From Paracoccaceae bacterium (lineage in GTDB: Bacteria > Pseudomonadota > Alphaproteobacteria > Rhodobacterales > Rhodobacteraceae), in contig QKHF01000004.1 in NCBI GenBank assembly GCA_003250135.1, forward strand, positions 1-13,750: DNA of 13,750 bases, in the 5' to 3' direction. Below the pieces are notes generated by a model. That model was not told where the DNA came from. It worked only from the letters and a program-made list of their open reading frames with translations, and did not search any database. Numbering within the stretch: position 1 is the stretch's first letter; each line of letters opens with the position of its first letter. Shown piece by piece: positions 6,722 through 13,750 of the stretch. Made by a program: the position numbers and the translations under genes.

Positions 6722-8044
6722 TTGGCGCCGGGCGCGGCCCCGCCCGCAGCCACGCCCCTGACGGCGGAGGAATTCGCCGCGCGCATCGCGCCGTTGCATC
6801 GCGCCGGCCCGTTGGCGCTGGCGGTGTCCGGCGGCTCTGACTCGATGGCCCTGATGACGCTGACCGCAGATTGGGCGGCGGCGCGGGACGTGGCGCTGCT
6901 CATTCTCACCGTAGACCACGGGTTGCGAGAAGGCGCGGCCGAGGACGCCGCCTTTGTTGAGGCCAAGGCTCGCGGGCTGGGCCTGCCGGTCCAGCGCCTT
7001 GAGTGGCTGGGGGAGAAGCCCGCCACCGGCGTTCAGGCTGCGGCGCGGGAGGCGCGCTATCGCCTGATGTCTGAGGCCTGCCGCGAGGCCGGGATCGGGA
7101 CTCTCGCCCTCGCGCATACGATGGACGACCAAGCCGAGACCGTTCTGATGCGCCTCGCTCGTGGCGCAGGCGTCGACGGGCTGTCCGCCATGGCGGCGGA
7201 GACGGATTTGCATGGGCTGCGCCTGATCCGACCGCTGCTGGATGTCTCGCGCGCTGGTCTTCGCGCGACGCTGTCGGCGCGCGGCCACGACTGGCGGGAC
7301 GATCCAACCAACGAGGACGCCTCTTATGAGCGGGTGCGCGCCCGCAGCGCGCTAAAGGCGCTCTCTCCGCTCGGCGTCAGCGTGGATGCATTGGCCCGTA
7401 CCGCCGCGCGGATGGGCGAGGCGAGGGAGGCGCTGGACGCCGCCGCCGCGGATCTGGCGCACGCTGCCGCCGTGTTCGACCCCATGGGCTATGTCCGGCT
7501 CGCTCCCGACGCCATCGCGGCCGCGCCGCGCGAGACCGCGCTCCGTCTGGTTTCCGCCGCCATTCGCTGGGTCTCAGGCGCGGCTTATGCGCCGGGGCGG
7601 GAGGAGTTGGCGCGGGTTTGCGACTGGATCGCCGCCGCGCCCAAAGAGGGCGGGCGCACCTTGCACGGCTGCCAATTCGACGCGCGCGCCGAAGGCGTGA
7701 CGATCTCGCGGGAGCCCGCAGCGGCGACGGAGGTCACCAAGGCGGCAACCGGCGCCAACTGGGATGGACGGTTCCAATGTCGCGCCAATGCCGATGAAGA
7801 GGCTGTCGTCGCGGCGCTCGGGGCTGCGGGCGCGAGGACGGTGAAGGAGTGGGGCGGCGCTCCGGACAGCTGGGCGCGCGCGCCCCGTGCGGCGCGGCTT
7901 TCGACCCCTGCGCTCTGGCGAGGCGAAGACCTGCTCAGCGCGCCGTTCGCCGGCTTCCAGGCGACGCCGGACAGCCCCTGTCTTCACGTGCGCGCAAGAT
8001 CCTTTCCCTTTTCGTTGAAAGGGTCTGGGGAAGACTTATGTTAG
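6722..8044 (+). CDS. tilS: TilS, tRNA(Ile)-lysidine synthetase
   Basis: Essential cytoplasmic enzyme that uses ATP to attach lysine to C34 of the tRNA-Ile with CAU anticodon, so that it reads AUA. The 440 residues show the N-type ATP PP-motif SGGSDS at 36-41, VDHGLR at 64-69, the family block AHTMDDQAETVLMRLARG at 131-148, and DPTNED (194-199) followed by YERVRAR, as in other TilS proteins. The C-terminal half is divergent and Ala/Arg-rich, as is common. The start is a TTG, the most upstream start available in this frame, two bases after the cpoB stop; no strong ribosome site is visible (GGG at 6711-6713 only), so translational coupling is likely. A TTG at 6794 is the next candidate but would cut close to the PP-motif. 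The last codons overlap the ftsH promoter candidate. Confidence 0.93.
   Translation: MAPGAAPPAATPLTAEEFAARIAPLHRAGPLALAVSGGSDSMALMTLTADWAAARDVALLILTVDHGLREGAAEDAAFVEAKARGLGLPVQRLEWLGEKPATGVQAAAREARYRLMSEACREAGIGTLALAHTMDDQAETVLMRLARGAGVDGLSAMAAETDLHGLRLIRPLLDVSRAGLRATLSARGHDWRDDPTNEDASYERVRARSALKALSPLGVSVDALARTAARMGEAREALDAAAADLAHAAAVFDPMGYVRLAPDAIAAAPRETALRLVSAAIRWVSGAAYAPGREELARVCDWIAAAPKEGGRTLHGCQFDARAEGVTISREPAAATEVTKAATGANWDGRFQCRANADEEAVVAALGAAGARTVKEWGGAPDSWARAPRAARLSTPALWRGEDLLSAPFAGFQATPDSPCLHVRARSFPFSLKGSGEDLC
8014..8044 (+). promoter_or_regulatory. RpoH-like (heat-shock) promoter candidate for ftsH
   Basis: GTTG (8014-8017, part of GTTGAAA) is followed after 17 bases by CTTATGTTAG (8035-8044). 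The alphaproteobacterial heat-shock promoter consensus, as I recall it, is CTTG, 17-18 bases, CYTATNTNNG. The -10 part fits at every defined position, the spacing fits, and the -35 part differs only in its first base. The same bases also read as a sigma70 promoter: TTGAAA (8015-8020), 16 bases, TATGTT (8037-8042). The site lies inside the end of tilS, and the tilS stop codon forms its last three bases. Transcription would start near 8050, leaving a leader of about 90 nt (8050-8140) in which I see no gene. Confidence 0.55.
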
Positions 8045-8140
8045 CATCGTGCAGTTGGGGTTGCGTCGCCGCGCCCCATGCGGGAATTTGCGCATCCGCG
8101 CCCGGATGGATCGGGCGGGGGCTACGATAGGGAAGAACCC

Positions 8141-10060
<1,920 letters not shown>

Positions 10061-10085
10061 CGCGCCGGGAAAGCATGTGAAGACA

Positions 10086-10121
10086 GGGCCGCGCGACGCC
10101 AACGCGCGGCCCGTTTTATTT
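10086..10121 (+). terminator. Rho-independent terminator after ftsH
   Basis: GGGCCGCGCG (10086-10095) and CGCGCGGCCC (10103-10112) form a perfect 10-bp stem with a seven-base loop, followed by GTTTTATTT. It begins 25 bases after the ftsH stop and ends 64 bases before glmM. This is the only textbook intrinsic terminator in the window and separates ftsH from glmM transcription. Confidence 0.9.
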
Positions 10122-10131
10122 CGTGTCGCAT

Positions 10132-10160
10132 TTGCGGGGGGCGGCGCCCCGGTGTATCCC
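10132..10160 (+). promoter_or_regulatory. Weak promoter candidate for glmM
   Basis: A strong terminator lies upstream of glmM, so glmM needs either read-through or its own promoter. TTGCGG (10132-10137) and TATCCC (10155-10160) are 17 bases apart but each matches consensus at only three of six positions. A GC-rich inverted repeat (GGGG with CCCC) lies between them. This is placement-driven and weak. Confidence 0.2.
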
Positions 10161-10185
10161 GAAGAAAATACGGGGGAGACGAGGC

Positions 10186-11523
10186 ATGCGCGCGCTTTTC
10201 GGCACTGACGGCATCCGCGGCCGGGCCAACGCCCATCCGATGACGGCGGAGGTCGCGTTGCGGCTCGGCATGGCGGTGGGGCGCTATTTCCGTCGCGGCG
10301 AGCATCGCCACCGGGTGGTGATCGGCAAGGACACGCGCCTGTCGAACTACATGATCGAAGGCGCGCTGCAGGCGGGCTTCACCGCCGTCGGCGTCGACGT
10401 CTTCCCGGTCGGTCCGGTGCCCACTCCCGCTGTCGGCATGCTGACCCGCGGCGTGCGCGCGGATGTCGGCGTGATGATCTCCGCCTCGCATAACCCTTAC
10501 GACGACAACGGCATCAAGCTGTTCGGGCCGGACGGCTACAAGCTGTCGGATGCGGCCGAGGCCGAGATCGAGGAAATGATGGAGGGCGAGTTGCGTCTCG
10601 CCCGGCCCATCAATATCGGCCGCGCCAAGCGCATCGACGACGGGCGCGGGCGCTATATCGAATTCGCCAAGGCGACCTTCCCGCGAGAGCTGACCCTCGA
10701 CGGGCTCAAGGTGGTCGTCGATTGCGCCAACGGCGCCGCCTACAAGACCGCGCCGACCCTGTTCTGGGAACTGGGCGCCGAGGTGATCCCGATTGGCGTC
10801 ACGCCGAACGGCGTCAACATCAATGACGGTGTCGGCTCCACCGCGCCCGAGAAGGCCTGCGCGACCGTCATCACCGAAGGCGCCGATTTCGGCATCTGCC
10901 TGGATGGCGACGCCGACCGGGTGCATGTGATCGACGAGAAGGGCCAGATCGTCGACGGCGACCAGATCATGGCGCTGATCGCCCGCCAGTGGGCCGCCAA
11001 GGGCAAGCTGTCGGGCGGGGCGCTGGTCGCCACCATCATGTCCAATCTGGGGCTGGAGAAGAACCTGAAGGCCGCGGGAATCGGTCTGAAGCGCACCAAG
11101 GTCGGCGACCGCTATGTGGTCGAGACGATGCGCGCGGAGGGCTGCAATATCGGCGGCGAGCAGTCGGGGCACATCATTCTGAACGACTTCACCACCACCG
11201 GCGACGGCGCCATCGCCGGGCTGCAGGTGGCGGCCGCTCTGGTCGAGGCGGGCAAGCCCGCGTCGGAGGTTTGCGCCCTCTTCGATCCCTATCCGCAGCT
11301 TCTGAAGAATGTGCGTTACGGCGAGGGGGCGGACCCGCTTTCGGCCGAGCCGGTGAAGGCGGCGATTGCGGCCGGCGAGGCGAAACTCGCCGACACCGGC
11401 CGTCTGGTGATTCGCAAGTCCGGCACCGAACCGCTGATCCGGGTGATGGGCGAGGGCGAGGATTCCTCGCTGGTCGAGGCGGTGGTGGACGACATCTGCG
11501 CCGCGGTCGAGGCGAGCGCCTGA
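10186..11523 (+). CDS. glmM: GlmM, phosphoglucosamine mutase
   Basis: Cytoplasmic enzyme converting glucosamine-6-phosphate to glucosamine-1-phosphate, a step towards UDP-GlcNAc for peptidoglycan and lipopolysaccharide. The 445 residues equal the family length. Visible motifs: FGTDGIRG at 5-12; the phosphoserine loop ISASHNPYDDNGIK with catalytic Ser101; the metal loop DGDADR at 240-245; the sugar-binding loop GEQSGH at 324-329; and the phosphate-binding RKSGTEPLIRV at 410-420. The Ser after Ala at 101 and the GEQSGH loop distinguish GlmM from general phosphoglucomutases. The ATG at 10186 has GGAG at 10175-10178 seven bases upstream and starts directly before the conserved FGTDGIRG; the open frame extends upstream to a GTG at 10123, but that part overlaps the leader. 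ftsH-glmM adjacency is conserved in many Proteobacteria. It ends six bases from the convergent transporter gene. Confidence 0.97.
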   Translation: MRALFGTDGIRGRANAHPMTAEVALRLGMAVGRYFRRGEHRHRVVIGKDTRLSNYMIEGALQAGFTAVGVDVFPVGPVPTPAVGMLTRGVRADVGVMISASHNPYDDNGIKLFGPDGYKLSDAAEAEIEEMMEGELRLARPINIGRAKRIDDGRGRYIEFAKATFPRELTLDGLKVVVDCANGAAYKTAPTLFWELGAEVIPIGVTPNGVNINDGVGSTAPEKACATVITEGADFGICLDGDADRVHVIDEKGQIVDGDQIMALIARQWAAKGKLSGGALVATIMSNLGLEKNLKAAGIGLKRTKVGDRYVVETMRAEGCNIGGEQSGHIILNDFTTTGDGAIAGLQVAAALVEAGKPASEVCALFDPYPQLLKNVRYGEGADPLSAEPVKAAIAAGEAKLADTGRLVIRKSGTEPLIRVMGEGEDSSLVEAVVDDICAAVEASA

Positions 11524-11529
11524 GCCTCC

Positions 11530-12483
11530 TCAGCGCCTGCGCAGGATCGCCAGCAGGTTCTGGCTGATCGCGACGCCGATCAGGATCAGCGCCAGCGCCA
11601 CGCCGAAACGCGGCTCCACGGTCTCGCCCAAGAGGACCGCGCCGAACAGCATCGCCCAGACCGGCACTTGATAGTTGACGAGGCTCAGGAAGGGCGGTCC
11701 CGCGCTTTCCAGCACCTTCACCAAGAGCACCATCGCAAACGCTGTTGGAAGCACGCCCAGATAGACCACGGCCGCGATGCTGGAGGCCGCCGCCTGCGCT
11801 TCGAACGGGCGCTCGAAGATCAGCGCGGTGGGGACGATCATCAGCGAGGCCAGCAGCATCGCCGCTGCGCTGAACGAAAGCGCGTGAGTGCGGGGCGCCA
11901 GCTTGGTGACGATCGAGCCGCAGGCGTAGCCGGTTACGGCGCCCATGCAGGCGAGTTGCGCCAGCACCTCGATCGCGCCGCCGCCGAGATCGCCCAACGC
12001 CGAGGGTCCGATCAGGACCACCACGCCGCAGAACCCGACCATGAAGCCGATCACGCGGCGCCGGGTCATGGTCTCCCCCGGCACCAGCACATGGCTAAGC
12101 GGCAGCACGATCAGCGGCAGAGTGGACATGAAGATCGCCGCCAACCCGGCGGTGACGTGGTTTTGCGCCCAGCTCAGAAGGCCGAAGGGCATGGCGTTGG
12201 AGAGTGCGGCGACCCCGAAGGCGTGCAACCAAAGCCGCCGCCCATCGGGCGTCGCAAGGCGCGGCAGCCCGTCGCCCAGCCAGAACGCGAGCGGCGTTAG
12301 CAAGAGGGCCGCCAGCGAGATGCGCCCGGCCGCGACGCTGATCGGCGGCAGGGTTTCGATGGCGATCTCCACCGCGATGAAGGAAGAACCCCAGATCAGG
12401 CCGAGCGCCGCCAGCCGGAGCCAGTTGACCAGCCCTCCGGACGCGCCGGGAGCCGCAGGGGTGATCTGAGGAACGTCCGTCAT
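11530..12483 (-). CDS. EamA/DMT-superfamily transporter, substrate unknown
   Basis: Inner-membrane transporter of the drug/metabolite superfamily (RhaT/YdcZ/EamA type), often an exporter of amino acids or other small metabolites. The 317 residues contain ten predicted membrane helices (about 20-40, 48-68, 85-104, 112-132, 143-160, 174-193, 202-222, 236-256, 264-284 and 294-314), arranged as two EamA repeats (about 22-158 and 176-313). The first helix has the typical GLIWGSSFIAVE, and the fourth helix region ends in VLVPGETMTRRRVIGF, mirrored in the second half by LLGETVEPRFGVALALILIG. The gene starts 10 bases after the stop of the MocR-type gene on the same strand, so the two are probably co-transcribed. 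No clear ribosome site precedes the ATG, which suggests translational coupling. The substrate cannot be read from sequence. Confidence 0.85.
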   Translation of the reverse strand: MTDVPQITPAAPGASGGLVNWLRLAALGLIWGSSFIAVEIAIETLPPISVAAGRISLAALLLTPLAFWLGDGLPRLATPDGRRLWLHAFGVAALSNAMPFGLLSWAQNHVTAGLAAIFMSTLPLIVLPLSHVLVPGETMTRRRVIGFMVGFCGVVVLIGPSALGDLGGGAIEVLAQLACMGAVTGYACGSIVTKLAPRTHALSFSAAAMLLASLMIVPTALIFERPFEAQAAASSIAAVVYLGVLPTAFAMVLLVKVLESAGPPFLSLVNYQVPVWAMLFGAVLLGETVEPRFGVALALILIGVAISQNLLAILRRR

Positions 12484-12493
12484 GGCGCAGCCG

Positions 12494-13750
12494 TCAGGTG
12501 ATGGCGGTGGCGACGGGGCCGCGGGCCAGCACCCGGGCGATCACCGTCGCACAGGCGCCGATATCCTCGGCCGTCGGCGTGGCGCCGCCCAGCGCGGCGC
12601 GGACTCCCGGTAGTCGGGCGGCGCCCGCGATCGCGAACCCGTCGCCATCGGCGATGAAGACATTCTCGGCGGCGCAGGCGGTTATCACCTCCGCCGCGCG
12701 CCAGTCTTCGGGCAGGGGCAGCCAGACGAAACTGACGGCCGGGTCCGAGCGGAACTCGGCGTCCGGCGCATGTTTTGCGAAGGCCGCGCGGAACGCCGCC
12801 TCGCGCGCCGCGATCTCTTTGGCCACCCGGCCCCGGATCGCATCCGCGTCGCCCGACTCGATCAGCTCCGCCACCAGCGCGGTCATCAGATAGGGCGTGT
12901 GGTGCGACAGGCGGACCAGCACGCGCGACGCGTCATAGGCGCCGCCCTCGGGACACAGCAGGAACCCGGCCCGAAGCCCGGCCGCCACGCATTTGGAGAA
13001 GCTGGTCAGGTACCAGGTGCGGTCGGGCGCGAGATCGACGAAGCAGGGGCCGCGCTCTGGCGCCAGCCAGCCATAGACGTCGTCCTCGATGATCGCGAGG
13101 TCATGGCGGCGCGCGATTTCGGCGACCGCCTCGCGCCGCCCGGCCGACATTGTCGCCAGCGTCGGGTTCTGTCGCGCTGAGGACAAGAGGATCGCGCTTG
13201 GCCGGACGCGCTTGCAGGCGGCCTCCATCGCTTCGGGGATCACGCCCTCTGCGTCTATCTCCACTGGCGCGACGCCGATCCCGACGGTCTCCGCCCCGTC
13301 GCGCAGGCCTATGAAGGCCAGCTCCTCCATCAGGATCGTCGGGTTCGGGCGGCGGGCCGTCGCCAGTATGGCGGTCAAAGCGGCCTGATGCGCGCCAGCC
13401 GTCATCACCACGCCGTCCGCCGTCGCGGGCAGGCCGCCGCCTTTCAGCCACGTCGCCACCGCCTCGCGCTGACGAATATCCTGACCGTGGCGGTGATAGT
13501 CGGTCATGGGCAGGGGGCCGTCTCGGTCCAGCATGCGCCGGAGCGCCGCCGAGATCACCGCGTCCTGTCCGACGGCGGGCGCCCAGTTGCCGCGCAAGTC
13601 GAATTGGGACGGGCGCTGGATCGGCGTCGTCAGCGCCATCAATCCTTCGTCGCGCGGCCGGGATTCTCGCACGAAAGTGCCGCGCCCGACCGTCGCCTCC
13701 AGCGCGCCGCGCTCCACGCCGATGCGATAGGCGCGGGCGACCGTGCCCGG
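12494..13750 (-). CDS. MocR-type regulator (GntR HTH plus aminotransferase-like domain), start cut by window
   Basis: Transcription factor of the MocR/GabR/PdxR type: a GntR winged helix fused to a class I aminotransferase-like domain that uses PLP to sense a ligand. The reading frame runs off the right edge. The first visible residues, PGTVARAYRIGVERGALE, are the recognition-helix and wing part of a GntR domain (the GRGTFV wing follows), so the N-terminal half of the DNA-binding domain lies outside the window. Counting from the edge, a linker leads into the PLP fold, with QNP at 194-196, EDDVYG with Asp223 and Tyr226 at the cofactor site, and the PLP lysine in SFSK (Lys253), followed by GLRAGFLL. 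All key PLP residues are present. It lies 10 bases upstream of the EamA transporter gene on the same strand. A plain aminotransferase is excluded by the HTH remnant. The ligand is unknown. Confidence 0.85.
   Translation of the reverse strand, partial: PGTVARAYRIGVERGALEATVGRGTFVRESRPRDEGLMALTTPIQRPSQFDLRGNWAPAVGQDAVISAALRRMLDRDGPLPMTDYHRHGQDIRQREAVATWLKGGGLPATADGVVMTAGAHQAALTAILATARRPNPTILMEELAFIGLRDGAETVGIGVAPVEIDAEGVIPEAMEAACKRVRPSAILLSSARQNPTLATMSAGRREAVAEIARRHDLAIIEDDVYGWLAPERGPCFVDLAPDRTWYLTSFSKCVAAGLRAGFLLCPEGGAYDASRVLVRLSHHTPYLMTALVAELIESGDADAIRGRVAKEIAAREAAFRAAFAKHAPDAEFRSDPAVSFVWLPLPEDWRAAEVITACAAENVFIADGDGFAIAGAARLPGVRAALGGATPTAEDIGACATVIARVLARGPVATAIT

Noticed and set aside
11668..12300. 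210-residue open frame on the plus strand opposite the transporter gene
   Set aside because: The minus-strand frame encodes a clear ten-helix EamA protein; the plus-strand frame is His/Arg/Gln-rich with no domain.

Overview
The window looks like part of the chromosome of a GC-rich alphaproteobacterium. Three things point there: the gene order ybgC-tolQ-tolR-tolA-tolB-pal-cpoB-tilS-ftsH-glmM, which is the usual order in that class; a proline/glutamate/alanine-rich TolA instead of the lysine/alanine-rich E. coli type; and a Pal with the Cys pair and NRRAVTV ending common in alphaproteobacteria. I cannot name the genus from sequence alone. A Rhodobacterales, Maricaulales or Parvularculales-like organism is a guess.

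Layout. Bases 1-908 hold the 3' part of an unrecognised multi-pass membrane protein, whose end overlaps the start of ybgC by 13 bp. A 195-nt gap (1316-1510) with a possible promoter and a small hairpin leads into tolQ, tolR, tolA and tolB, which are packed with 1 nt to about 40 nt spacing or a 4-bp overlap. Pal follows after a short leader. Between pal and cpoB lie GC-rich hairpins, one containing a perfect 20-bp palindrome. cpoB is followed almost directly by tilS. A heat-shock-type (RpoH-like) promoter match overlaps the last codons of tilS and points at ftsH. A strong intrinsic terminator ends ftsH, and glmM follows with its own leader. From 11530 onward the strand flips: an EamA/DMT-family transporter and, upstream of it, a MocR-type (GntR plus class I aminotransferase fold) regulator cut off by the right edge.

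How the genes fit together. TolQ, TolR and TolA form the proton-driven inner-membrane motor. TolB and the lipoprotein Pal are its periplasmic and outer-membrane partners. CpoB links the complex to peptidoglycan synthesis during division, and YbgC is the acyl-CoA thioesterase that travels with the system. TilS (tRNA-Ile lysidine synthetase), FtsH (membrane AAA protease) and GlmM (UDP-GlcNAc precursor synthesis) are essential housekeeping neighbours. The MocR/EamA pair is a separate small unit, probably a ligand-responsive regulator and its exporter, with unknown substrate.

Most of the window is conserved and well understood; I see no mobile element, CRISPR array, RNA gene or clearly new multi-gene system. 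The less ordinary parts are the RNA/DNA structure between pal and cpoB, the RpoH-like promoter of ftsH, the odd gap before tolQ, the unrecognised gene at the left edge and the MocR/EamA pair at the right edge.
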